Under the pieces are notes generated by a model. It saw only the letters and a program-made list of their open reading frames with translations. It ran no database searches and was not told the DNA's origin. A program made the position numbers and the translations under genes. Below, one piece after another: positions 1-8,322 of a stretch of 64,000 bases of DNA (position 1 is the first letter of the stretch; every line of letters begins with the position of its first letter). Source of the DNA: an uncultured Lachnospiraceae bacterium (lineage in GTDB: Bacteria; Bacillota; Clostridia; Lachnospirales; Lachnospiraceae); the NCBI GenBank assembly GCA_946623875.1, contig CAMORO010000003.1:1-64000 (forward strand). Direction: 5' to 3'.

Positions 1-501
1 GATATAGCGATGACCGGCGCGAGTGTGGGAGATGTGTTAAGGATGACCAATGAAAGACTGTGCGAGGGTAACAGTCAGGGAATGTTTGTCACAGCCTGGC
101 TGGGTATTGTGGACCTTGAGCTCGGCAGGCTCAGATATGCCGATGCAGGACATGAGAATCCGTACATTATGCATGAGGACGGAAGCGTGGAAATGATCCT
201 GCCGTCAAAGAAAAAGCTGCCGCTTGCCGCCATGGATGATACCGTTTATCCCGAGAATGAAATACAGCTTAAGCAGAATGATATGCTCTTCCTGTATACT
301 GACGGCGTACCGGAAGCAACAAACAGTAAAAATGAATTGTATACAACTGACAGACTTGAGAGGGTGCTCAGGAGAAATTACAGGGAAAATCCTGAGGAAC
401 TGCTTTCAAAGGTAAGAAAGAATGTTGATGCTTTTGTCAGAAATGCCCCGCAATTTGACGATCTGACAATGCTGGCATTGAGAATAAAGAGTTTGACGTG
501 A
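1..501 (+). CDS. SpoIIE-type PP2C protein phosphatase, C-terminal part
   Basis: The frame is open at the left edge, so the start and any sensor domain lie outside the window. The visible 166 residues are the C-terminal half of a SpoIIE/RsbU-type PP2C catalytic domain: the segment around CEGNSQGMFVTAWLGIVD, the block LFLYTDGVPEATN, and a terminal APQFDDLTMLALRI, whose aspartates bind the metal ions in this family. Such enzymes dephosphorylate serine/threonine, typically on anti-anti-sigma (STAS) proteins. It is clearly homologous to the C-terminus of the complete phosphatase at 4058-5680, suggesting a local duplication. The stop codon sits in the loop of a terminator hairpin. The partner protein is not visible here. 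Confidence 0.85.
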   Translation, partial: DIAMTGASVGDVLRMTNERLCEGNSQGMFVTAWLGIVDLELGRLRYADAGHENPYIMHEDGSVEMILPSKKKLPLAAMDDTVYPENEIQLKQNDMLFLYTDGVPEATNSKNELYTTDRLERVLRRNYRENPEELLSKVRKNVDAFVRNAPQFDDLTMLALRIKSLT

Positions 502-519
502 GTCGAACTCTTTATTATT
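486..519 (+). terminator. Rho-independent terminator overlapping the stop codon
   Basis: A 12-bp stem (AAAGAGTTTGAC with GTCGAACTCTTT, one G-T wobble) encloses a GTGA loop containing the TGA stop of the phosphatase, followed by a T-rich tract. It separates this gene from the next transcription unit. Confidence 0.75.
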
Positions 520-530
520 GTTACAAAACA

Positions 531-539
531 TGGTATAAT
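531..539 (+). promoter_or_regulatory. Extended -10 promoter before the MFS chimera
   Basis: TGGTATAAT is a perfect extended -10 element about 30 bp before the start at 571. The -35 position (TTTATT with a 17-bp spacer) is weak, as is common with extended -10 promoters. It probably drives the block 571-6797. Confidence 0.55.
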
Positions 540-570
540 TGATAAAAATACTGACAGGATAGAATGGTTA

Positions 571-3468
571 ATGAAACTCGGGACTAAAATTAATAAAAGA
601 AAATATATTGATGCGGCTTTACTGGTAATAATGTTTCTGCTGATCTTTCTGGTTGTTAAGGGGCGCGACGAGCTCTTTATGAAGAAACAGTATGAGTTTA
701 GTACGGTAAATGCCGCATTTTATGGTTTGAACGGAGAAAAATATGTCATTGATCAGGGGACTCAGGTTATCAATATTGTAAGCCGTGATCATGTTCTGCA
801 AAAACAGCTTCGCGGAGGCAGCTTTGACCGTTTTTATTACGCCAAATCGGTAGCAGCCGATAAGAACGGTGTGGTATACATTGCAGATCAGGCATATGAT
901 GAGAATGGCGATGAGGTCAACCGTGTTGTTCAATACATAAATGGTAAGTATCGGGTGCTCTATAGTGCCTATGGCAAGCAGATATATGAGATCCAGGTAT
1001 ATGAAGATGAGGTTTATTTTCTGTCCCAGGATGATTTTGGTCTGAATCTGTATAAGATAGACAAAAGCTTTAATGTTGATCGGATAAGGCAAATATATAC
1101 CGGGGATGTGTTAAATGGTGCCAGCATAGATCTTGCATCAGGAGTTGTTGCGATTGCCGTAAGGCGCGGAGATGTAAGATATATGACTGAAGAGAAATCA
1201 GTGTGGACAACTCTGGAGAAGGATGCGGAGCATCTTATGCCGCAGGATGTTTCCGCCAGAGGCGGACGTGTATTCTTTTCGGATATTTATGCAGGCAGGA
1301 TATGCTTATTCGCACCCGACGGATCGAATAAATATGAGACCGTGTTTTCAGATGACGGTGTCAAGCTGGTATATATTAACGCTTCTGCCGACGGGCAGTC
1401 TCTGATGTGTTCTGATTATTCAAGTTACTATGAGCTTACTTATGATGGAAGCGGTAACCTTTCTTCGTATTATGAAGGTACGATACCATACAGGAATTAT
1501 GGGAAAACCGTATTCTTATGGATAATGCTTTCTTTATCTTTGGTAATTCTTTTATGGTTGCTCAGGTTTATTCCCGGAAAAGCTCTGAACCTTTTGCATA
1601 ATGAGTCAGCGCTCAGAATGGTTGCCGTTATTATTGCGGTTTTGAGTGTATCCAGTTTTATTGCATGGTCATTATTGACAGAGTCGTATAATAGTGAAGA
1701 CAGCGAAGACATAAGCAGCATGAAGCTTTTTACGGATATGGTTGTAGAAAATATTGATACCAAACTGTTAAAAAGTATTGAATGGGAAACGGATTATCAG
1801 GGTTCTGCCTATATGAAGCTTCGTGACCAGTTGGATGTATTGATGGCACAGGCTTATAACGAAGGCAAGGATTTCTATTATGTCTTCTATGGTGTAAGCG
1901 ATGGAAGACTTAAATATCTGATGAATTATTATGATTCATGTACGTGTGGAGAACCATACGGAAATATGGATGACAGTTATTACATGGATGTGTACAACAC
2001 AGGGAAATCATATGCTCTTAAGAGCAGAGACGCTGATGGACTGTGGCTTTATATTTTACGACCTGTTGAGAATGAGTATGGCGAACGGATCGCCGTGTTG
2101 GAAATAGGTACCGACTTAAGTTATCGAATGGTAGAACGAAGGAACCGGACCGTTAATCTGTTGTTGGATCTTTTCTGTTCAACAGCCGTAGTTGTGATGC
2201 TTATAGTTGAAGTTCTGTTCATGATGTCCTTTTTTGATAAACATCGAGGGGAGAAGGCTTCCGAGAGAAAGGTTGGAAATGCGGTTCCTTTAAGGACTGT
2301 CGCGTTGCTGACATATGCGGCTTCCACACTTCAGGATTCATTCATAACTACCTTATCTTCTAAATTGTATACCGGCAATCTCCCGGTTTCAACCGGTATT
2401 GCAGTTGGACTGCCGCTTTCGGCTGAATTGCTTATGATGGCAGTTTTTGCTGCGATCGGAGGCAGGATGTCTTCGAAATTCGGAAGTAAGAAAACCTTAT
2501 TTATCGGGGTATTTATCGAGATAAGCGGTTTTATCGTCTGTGCGGTTATGTGCAATTATACAGGTCTGCTGATCGGAAATACTCTGGTTGGAATAGGAAT
2601 GGGAATAATCAATGTGACATGTAATACGCTTGCTGCTATGGGAGATGGCATTGAAGATACCGCTGCTGCTTTTGCGGACATCATGGCCGGATCCGCCTCC
2701 GGCCTTACAGTCGGTGCAGGTCTTGCAGCACTTATGTACCCAATGGGAGGGGCAAGGCTTTCTTATGCTGTAGCCGCATGTTTTATGATACCCGCGTTTT
2801 TCCTTGTGTATTCATCTGTTAATGTAGATCTGAGTGAAACAAAAGCCGAGGAAGAAGAAACAGAGACAAAGATAGGATTTGTAAGGTTCTTCTTTAACTT
2901 GAGAGTATTTGGTTTTCTGGCACTTATATTGCTTCCGTTTATGACTTCTGTGTCCTATCGTGAATATTTCCTTCCTATGTACGTTATGGAAAACGGTATA
3001 GCAGAGAACAGAGTCGGTCAGATATATCTGATATGCGGATTGTTGGTTTTGTATGTCGGACCTTATATTTCAAGTTATGTTATAAAGAAGTTCGGAACGT
3101 TTTGGAGTATAATAATCGCAAGCATCATGATGGGATCAAATATGCTGATGTTTGTGCTGCATCCTTCAATGGGAACGGCTGTGGCAGGTATATTTGTTCT
3201 CTCGGCAGTCACCTCCTTCGCGTACACCTGTCAGTATACATTTTTCGAACAATTACCTGACAGCCTGTTATATGGAGACGGTCGCTCCATGGGTGTATAT
3301 TCAATATTTGAAAATCTCGGACAGACAGTGGGACCTGTTGTGTACGGAGCTTTGCTGGGTTTTGGATATCGGACGGGATTGGGAATAATGGGTGGAGCTT
3401 TATTGGTATTTGCATTTTGTTATACTGTATTTATGAGTATAAAAAGAGAGAGAAAATTCTTTAGATGA
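571..3468 (+). CDS. Large chimeric membrane protein: propeller-like and Cache-like sensor fused to an MFS domain
   Basis: This 965-residue protein combines parts rarely seen together. A first membrane segment (about 12-31) is followed by some 280 exported residues with repeated short VVYIADQ/VYFLSQDD-like strands, resembling a beta-propeller. Two membrane segments follow (about 312-331 and 349-369), then an exported region of about 155 residues resembling a Cache sensor, then a membrane segment (about 530-552). From about 572 to the end there is a complete MFS-like unit with roughly 12 hydrophobic helices and a motif-A-like loop (GGRMSSKFGSKKT). It may be a transporter gated by its own extracellular sensor, or a receptor using the MFS fold as a membrane module. 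The downstream GNAT gene overlaps by 4 bp and a membrane PP2C phosphatase follows. Substrate and ligand are unknown. Confidence 0.75.
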   Translation: MKLGTKINKRKYIDAALLVIMFLLIFLVVKGRDELFMKKQYEFSTVNAAFYGLNGEKYVIDQGTQVINIVSRDHVLQKQLRGGSFDRFYYAKSVAADKNGVVYIADQAYDENGDEVNRVVQYINGKYRVLYSAYGKQIYEIQVYEDEVYFLSQDDFGLNLYKIDKSFNVDRIRQIYTGDVLNGASIDLASGVVAIAVRRGDVRYMTEEKSVWTTLEKDAEHLMPQDVSARGGRVFFSDIYAGRICLFAPDGSNKYETVFSDDGVKLVYINASADGQSLMCSDYSSYYELTYDGSGNLSSYYEGTIPYRNYGKTVFLWIMLSLSLVILLWLLRFIPGKALNLLHNESALRMVAVIIAVLSVSSFIAWSLLTESYNSEDSEDISSMKLFTDMVVENIDTKLLKSIEWETDYQGSAYMKLRDQLDVLMAQAYNEGKDFYYVFYGVSDGRLKYLMNYYDSCTCGEPYGNMDDSYYMDVYNTGKSYALKSRDADGLWLYILRPVENEYGERIAVLEIGTDLSYRMVERRNRTVNLLLDLFCSTAVVVMLIVEVLFMMSFFDKHRGEKASERKVGNAVPLRTVALLTYAASTLQDSFITTLSSKLYTGNLPVSTGIAVGLPLSAELLMMAVFAAIGGRMSSKFGSKKTLFIGVFIEISGFIVCAVMCNYTGLLIGNTLVGIGMGIINVTCNTLAAMGDGIEDTAAAFADIMAGSASGLTVGAGLAALMYPMGGARLSYAVAACFMIPAFFLVYSSVNVDLSETKAEEEETETKIGFVRFFFNLRVFGFLALILLPFMTSVSYREYFLPMYVMENGIAENRVGQIYLICGLLVLYVGPYISSYVIKKFGTFWSIIIASIMMGSNMLMFVLHPSMGTAVAGIFVLSAVTSFAYTCQYTFFEQLPDSLLYGDGRSMGVYSIFENLGQTVGPVVYGALLGFGYRTGLGIMGGALLVFAFCYTVFMSIKRERKFFR

Positions 3469-4037
3469 CATGTACGGAAAATGTGGAGTTTACGGAAATA
3501 TTGCCTGAAGATATTGATGAATTGATACGGTATTATGAACAATATCTTAACGGAGGAGATTTCATAGGAACATCCATAAGAAAAGCGGCAAAAGAGAATA
3601 GATATTATGGAATAAAAGCACTGATCAATAATGAGACTGCCGGCTATTTTTCATTTCAGAAGGGGATAGTGCTTACATATCCGTATCCGAAATATGAGGA
3701 AGAGTTACGAATTGCTTCCAAAGACAGTGTGATCGATACTGTGGATGCGCTTATGGTCATTCCCCGCTTTCGACGAAAGGGTCTGGCAACCGAGCTGGCT
3801 AAAAGAGCCCGAAAAGAGCTTATTAAAAGGGGTGTAACGCAGTATATGGTCGAAATATGGATGTATCCTGACGGAAGCATTCCCGCAAAAAAGATATACG
3901 AAAGTATGGGGAGAGTATTATACAGTAAAGCTGTTCCCGACTTCTATAAATATGCACATGAATACGGGTTGGTCTGTCCGGTGTGCGGAAAAATATGTAA
4001 ATGCGGCGCACTGCTTGAAATTATTGACGTAAATTAA
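3465..4037 (+). CDS. GNAT-family acetyltransferase with a C-terminal Cys cluster
   Basis: A 190-residue protein with the GNAT acetyl-CoA-binding signature: VDALMVIPRFRRKGLATEL (R/Q-x-x-G-x-A/G motif) around residues 90-107, followed by the usual helix and a YESMGRVLYSK motif-B-like segment. The family transfers acetyl from acetyl-CoA to an amine; the substrate cannot be predicted. The C-terminus carries CPVCGKICKCG, four cysteines in short spacing that could bind zinc, an uncommon addition. The ATG overlaps the stop of the MFS chimera (ATGA), so the two are translationally coupled. The PP2C phosphatase begins 20 bp downstream. Confidence 0.8.
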   Translation: MTCTENVEFTEILPEDIDELIRYYEQYLNGGDFIGTSIRKAAKENRYYGIKALINNETAGYFSFQKGIVLTYPYPKYEEELRIASKDSVIDTVDALMVIPRFRRKGLATELAKRARKELIKRGVTQYMVEIWMYPDGSIPAKKIYESMGRVLYSKAVPDFYKYAHEYGLVCPVCGKICKCGALLEIIDVN

Positions 4038-4057
4038 TTTGGCTTAAGGAGAAATGT

Positions 4058-5680
4058 ATGGGTATGGAAGAAAAGAAAACAGGATTTGGTCTTGAAAAGA
4101 AAATTGTGATTTTGTTGTTTGTTCTTATGACACTCATGTCTATCGCTGTACTTACGATAAGCGGACTTGCTCTGAGAAACAACTACTACAAGCTGTATAG
4201 TGAAAAAGCACAGGACGTTGTACGGATGATATCTCATGATATTGATGGAGACTGGTTGGAGAAGTTTTCGGAAACCTATGAAAAGGATGAGACCTATGAA
4301 GAAGTTCTTACGTATATGAATAACATAAAAAGGAACTTTGGAGGCATTCAGTACTTATATGTACTCAAACCGGGGGAAACCGGATTTACATACCTCATAG
4401 AGGCATATACAGATAAAGATAATATGGAGTATGTATCATCCCCGGGTGACACATATGAATATGTGGAATCCGATTATGAGGGTATAGTTCCGGACATTAA
4501 GGCTGCCAGGGCATCGGACAGAGTAATAGTAGGTAGTGACGTCGGTTTTGGTACAACAATATCTGCATGGGCACCGGTGTTCAATTCGAATAATGAACTT
4601 GTGGCGATGGTTGATGCCGATTACATACTTGAAAATATCAATCCGGATATCAGGGAACACATGAATAAGATCATGTTGTTTGAGATATTATCAATACTCG
4701 TAATCGTTCTTCTGATGCTGTTCATGATCAGAAAAGTAGTTGTAGAGCCAATAACGCATATAACGGAAATTGTACATTCCTACGAGCATGGAGAATTGGT
4801 TCAGGATATGAGCAGATTTAAAGGTAATGATGAGGTTAGCTGGCTTGCATTTGCTTTCAGGGATATGACCGTACGTATTGATAAGTATATTAAGGATCTT
4901 ACGAAGGTGACTGCTGAAAAAGAACGTATCGGTGCTGAGCTGAATGTTGCCACACAAATACAGGCAGATATGCTTCCGAGGATATTCCCGGCATTTCCGG
5001 AGCGTAAAGAGTTTGACCTGTATGCAACCATGAATCCGGCAAAGGAAGTTGGAGGCGATTTTTATGATTTCTTTATGATAGACGATGATCATCTGGGACT
5101 CGTTATGGCAGATGTATCAGGTAAAGGTGTCCCGGCGGCTCTGTTTATGGTAATAGCAAAGACTATGATAAAGAACGGCGCTCTCACAGGTAATTATAAA
5201 GGTCCCGGAGAAATACTTGCCGAAGCTAATAATCAGCTTTGTGAAGGGAATGACGCAGAACTGTTCGTGACCGTCTGGCTTGGTATACTTACGATATCAA
5301 CCGGACATATTGTGTTTGCCAGCGGTGGACATGAATATCCTGCATTTTGCCGTGTTGACGGTGGGTTCAGGCTTGAAAAGGACAAACACGGAGCTCCTCT
5401 TGCAACTATGGAGGGACTTAAATTCAGGGAAACTGAAACAGATTTAAGGCCGGGTGAAACACTTTATCTTTATACGGACGGTGTTACCGAGGCAACCAAT
5501 GCGAACAATGAGCTTTTCGGAGAAAACCGTATGATAGAAGCCCTTGAGAAGTATAAGGATGACAATATGCATGATCTTCTTCTGAATGTCAGGAAGGAAA
5601 TAGATACATTTGTCGGTGAAGCACCGCAATTTGATGATATAACAATGCTTGGCATTCACTACTTTGGTAAGGTCGGGTAA
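4058..5680 (+). CDS. Membrane-anchored SpoIIE/RsbU-type PP2C phosphatase with HAMP domain
   Basis: The order in this 540-residue protein is: TM helix (about 15-37), exported sensor of about 155 residues, second TM helix (about 204-224), HAMP linker (VVEPITHITEIV onward), coiled coil to about 295, then a PP2C catalytic domain. The catalytic part shows EVGGDFYDFF and MADVSGKGVPAALFM (metal-binding aspartates), YLYTDGVTEATN and APQFDDITMLGI. It probably converts an extracellular signal into dephosphorylation of a Ser/Thr-phosphorylated target such as a STAS protein, but no STAS or anti-sigma gene is adjacent. An AAGGAG ribosome-binding site lies before the start. The BMP lipoprotein gene begins 10 bp downstream and may supply the ligand-binding component. 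Confidence 0.88.
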   Translation: MGMEEKKTGFGLEKKIVILLFVLMTLMSIAVLTISGLALRNNYYKLYSEKAQDVVRMISHDIDGDWLEKFSETYEKDETYEEVLTYMNNIKRNFGGIQYLYVLKPGETGFTYLIEAYTDKDNMEYVSSPGDTYEYVESDYEGIVPDIKAARASDRVIVGSDVGFGTTISAWAPVFNSNNELVAMVDADYILENINPDIREHMNKIMLFEILSILVIVLLMLFMIRKVVVEPITHITEIVHSYEHGELVQDMSRFKGNDEVSWLAFAFRDMTVRIDKYIKDLTKVTAEKERIGAELNVATQIQADMLPRIFPAFPERKEFDLYATMNPAKEVGGDFYDFFMIDDDHLGLVMADVSGKGVPAALFMVIAKTMIKNGALTGNYKGPGEILAEANNQLCEGNDAELFVTVWLGILTISTGHIVFASGGHEYPAFCRVDGGFRLEKDKHGAPLATMEGLKFRETETDLRPGETLYLYTDGVTEATNANNELFGENRMIEALEKYKDDNMHDLLLNVRKEIDTFVGEAPQFDDITMLGIHYFGKVG

Positions 5681-5690
5681 GGAGCAGATA

Positions 5691-6797
5691 ATGAAGATTC
5701 GTTACATTGGACTGATGTGTATAATACTGGTTGTGTTTTTTCTTGGCGGTTGCTCGGATGACACAGATGATATACAGGTTTTGAATGTATGGGAGTCAGA
5801 TACTGATATTGCGGATGATGAAACAGAATCCGACTTTGGTTTTAGTGAGGATGTCTCTAACAAGGTAGGTATGGTGACCGATGTCGGAGGTATAGATGAC
5901 GAATCGTTTAATCAGAGCGCATGGGAGGGTCTGCAGGCGTTGTCTGAAAACAAGAACGCCGTTACTGAATATAGAGAATCGGACAGTGAGGATGATTTTG
6001 CCGGCAATTTTCAGGAACTTGTGGACTCGGGATGCGGTCTGTGCTGGGGCATTGGATTTGCATGTGCAGATGCATTAAAGGATGCAGCGCAAAACAATAA
6101 GAGGGTGCACTTTGCGATAGTGGACAGTTCTTATCAATTTATACCGGAAAATGTCACTGCTGTTGTGTTCAGGGCGCAGGAACCGTCCTTTATTGTCGGT
6201 TATATAGCAGGTTCTGTGACAAAAACAGGGAAGATAGGCTTTGTCGGAGGTGTTAAGGGAGATATCATAGATCAGTTTCAGTATGGCTATCAGGCAGGAG
6301 CTGAATATGCATCAGAATTATATGGGAAGCAGATAGATGTAGTAATTGAATATGCAGATAGTTTCGCAGATGCGGATAAGGGTTATGAACTAGCGGACAG
6401 AATGTATAAAGATGGCTGTGATATAGTATATCAGGCAGCCGGAGGTACAGGCATCGGAGTTATAGAAGCGGCAAAGAAATCAGGTAAGTACGTGATAGGT
6501 GTTGACAGGGATCAGGCGTATCTGGCGCCGGAGAATGTTCTTACAAGTGCGTTGAAGCTTGTGAATGTCGCAGTCGAGCGAGTATCGGAGTCTTATATAC
6601 GAGGTGAGGAAATCGGTGGAAAAGCAATGAGTTTCGGGTTGGCCGAAGGAGCTGTTGGAATTCCTGCCGATCATTCAAATTACAGGGATGAAATATATGA
6701 TTCTGCATTAGTACTGGAGGACAGGATAAAATCCGGCGATATAGTGCCTCCGGCTTCGGAACAGGAATACAAAGAATTCAAAAGCAGTTTGAATTAG
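5691..6797 (+). CDS. BMP-family substrate-binding lipoprotein (Med/PnrA type)
   Basis: This 368-residue protein has a lipoprotein signal peptide ending in the lipobox LGGC (Cys about 21). The mature part matches the basic-membrane-protein (BMP) fold: KVGMVTDVGGIDDESFNQSAWEG near the N-terminus and GVIEAAKKSGKYVIGVDRDQ later. Known members bind nucleosides (PnrA, BmpA) for ABC import or act as receptors. No permease or ATPase gene is adjacent, so it may serve the sensory proteins upstream rather than a transporter. The ATG at 5691 was chosen over an upstream in-frame ATG at 5649, because a GGAG site precedes it and the signal peptide then starts at residue 1. Confidence 0.85.
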   Translation: MKIRYIGLMCIILVVFFLGGCSDDTDDIQVLNVWESDTDIADDETESDFGFSEDVSNKVGMVTDVGGIDDESFNQSAWEGLQALSENKNAVTEYRESDSEDDFAGNFQELVDSGCGLCWGIGFACADALKDAAQNNKRVHFAIVDSSYQFIPENVTAVVFRAQEPSFIVGYIAGSVTKTGKIGFVGGVKGDIIDQFQYGYQAGAEYASELYGKQIDVVIEYADSFADADKGYELADRMYKDGCDIVYQAAGGTGIGVIEAAKKSGKYVIGVDRDQAYLAPENVLTSALKLVNVAVERVSESYIRGEEIGGKAMSFGLAEGAVGIPADHSNYRDEIYDSALVLEDRIKSGDIVPPASEQEYKEFKSSLN

Positions 6798-6841
6798 GGT
6801 AATGAAAAGCAGATTATAGCAATTGAAAGGAGAAGCTTTAA

Positions 6842-7870
6842 ATGACAAGGATAACACGTGAAAGGCCATCATATTACCCCCGGTTTCAATGCACGGGAAA
6901 TACAACCTGTATTGATAATTGCTGTCACGCATGGGTTCTGCCTCTGGATAAAAAGACTGCCGATTATTATATGAATTACAAAGGCGAATTTGGAGATACT
7001 ATGCGTTCTAATATTTTTAAGGACGAAAAAGGCGATTGGTTTATAAAGATCGGTGATGATGGGAGATGCAAATTTCTTACCGAAGACAAGCTCTGTACGG
7101 TCAGGCTTAATGTCGGAGAAAGCGCACAGGCTAAGATATGCGATATTTACCCGAGAGAGAGGGATATAATGGCCGGGCATTACAGGCAGGACAGGCTTCT
7201 GCTCGCATGCAGCGAGGTCGCCAAGCTTTTTTACAATGACGCCGGTGAAAGACTTGAGTTTATAAAGACTGTTGAAGAAATTGAAGGAAATGAACCATCC
7301 CCTGAGCTTAGAGAGCGGACGGATATGCTTCTTGCCTTTCGCGACGGGATAGTTGAGGGTCTGCAGGCAGGCACATTTGACAGCAGTCTTTTTGAAGTAT
7401 ATGAATCAGCCGAAACTTTTGAGGGAATATTTGAAGATGCATACTACTTCGAGGGACATGAACCGACGGAAACCATAATAAATAAAACAAGACAGTTGGT
7501 AAGAGAAGCGGATCCGCTACGGAAACAATTCTATTCACAGATTCCCGAAGCCAGGAAATGGATGAGAAAGACGGCGGCGTATTTTGCACACCGGCAGCTG
7601 CTTGATACTATACAGGACGGAAGCATAGACGGTCCGTTGATATCGATCTTCCGGTCGACTCATATTCTGGAACTGATCTGTCTTGCCGTATTTAAGGATA
7701 AGGGTGATTTTACTGTGGATGATATGGCTTTTTGTGCATATACCTTTGGCCTTACATTTGAAATATCCATGCATAATGTTAATTTGATGAAGGAAGTCAG
7801 GAATACGGCAAAGGATGAATACTATCCGGACAACGAGAATTCCGAGATGCGTCCTTATCTCTATCCGTGA
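6842..7870 (+). CDS. fliB: FliB-like lysine N-methylase (flagellin lysine methylase family)
   Basis: A 342-residue soluble protein with the cysteine pattern of the FliB/YkgJ group: C17, C23, C27 and C28 in RFQCTGNTTCIDNCCHAW, a second pair in GRCKFLTEDKLC (about 75-85), then KICDIYPRE and LLACSEV. In Salmonella, FliB methylates surface lysines of flagellin; the cysteines probably hold a metal or Fe-S cluster. A GGAG site lies upstream. No flagellin gene is visible, although fliW occurs at 61093. It lies between the phosphatase block and the peptide-export cassette, so its substrate could be flagellin encoded elsewhere or, speculatively, the lysine-rich precursor peptides downstream. Family assignment is fairly confident; substrate is not. 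Confidence 0.75.
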   Translation: MTRITRERPSYYPRFQCTGNTTCIDNCCHAWVLPLDKKTADYYMNYKGEFGDTMRSNIFKDEKGDWFIKIGDDGRCKFLTEDKLCTVRLNVGESAQAKICDIYPRERDIMAGHYRQDRLLLACSEVAKLFYNDAGERLEFIKTVEEIEGNEPSPELRERTDMLLAFRDGIVEGLQAGTFDSSLFEVYESAETFEGIFEDAYYFEGHEPTETIINKTRQLVREADPLRKQFYSQIPEARKWMRKTAAYFAHRQLLDTIQDGSIDGPLISIFRSTHILELICLAVFKDKGDFTVDDMAFCAYTFGLTFEISMHNVNLMKEVRNTAKDEYYPDNENSEMRPYLYP

Positions 7871-7973
7871 TACTGCCAAGAGGTGTATTGAAGGGTTTCT
7901 AAGGAACTGTTCTTAAACTATAAGTGTAAAGCACCCTGCGTTGGCTGCCGATGCATAATGGGGAATAGAGAAT

Positions 7974-8213
7974 ATGGATAAATCAATTTTCAGGGAAAAA
8001 AGCATAGAGAGGATATCTTCTCCGGAGAAGATCGATGACTACATGAAGATCGCCGGAATAAGCATGTGGCTCGTGCTCGGATGTATTTTGCTGGTACTGA
8101 TCGGTGCTATTATCTGGGGTTTCAAGGGACGCATCGAGGATACGGTTACGGATGCTTCGGGGAATGTCAGTACGGTTGAGATAGCACCGGTATCCCTTCT
8201 TCTTGGTGAATAG
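7974..8213 (+). CDS. Short membrane protein resembling the N-terminus of an NHLM-type HlyD secretion protein
   Basis: A 79-residue protein: basic/acidic N-terminus (FREKSIERISSPEKIDDYMK), one TM helix (about 29-49, ending IIWGFKG) and a short exported tail. The pattern of F/I-R-x-K-S-x-E-R, S-S-P-E, a single helix and W-G-F matches the first 60 or so residues of HlyD-family adaptors accompanying NHLM bacteriocin exporters. It stops before the barrel-sandwich and coiled-coil parts, and the 109 bp to the exporter cannot hold them. It is either a decayed adaptor or a minimal one retained as a membrane anchor. Its position before both ABC exporters supports the family link. Confidence 0.6.
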   Translation: MDKSIFREKSIERISSPEKIDDYMKIAGISMWLVLGCILLVLIGAIIWGFKGRIEDTVTDASGNVSTVEIAPVSLLLGE

Positions 8214-8229
8214 AGTATATTGCAAAGAT

Positions 8230-8256
8230 CATCCGGGCCTTAAGTGAAGCCGGATG
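8230..8256 (+). other. Hairpin between HlyD stub and exporter
   Basis: CATCCGG and CCGGATG form a 7-bp stem within the 109-bp gap. No T tract follows, so it is not a standard terminator. It could be an mRNA processing or stabilising structure, or a scar of a deletion that removed the rest of HlyD. Confidence 0.4.
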
Positions 8257-8322
8257 GGATCGCAGGTGCCAAGGGAAGTGTAAAGAGTTATTGTGACAAA
8301 GTGTAAGAAGAAGGGGTTATGA

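Noticed and set aside
8214-8322. Frameshifted remainder of the HlyD gene
   Set aside because: All three forward frames were read. The 109 bp are too short and show no barrel-sandwich or coiled-coil-like sequence, so a simple frameshift does not explain the stub.
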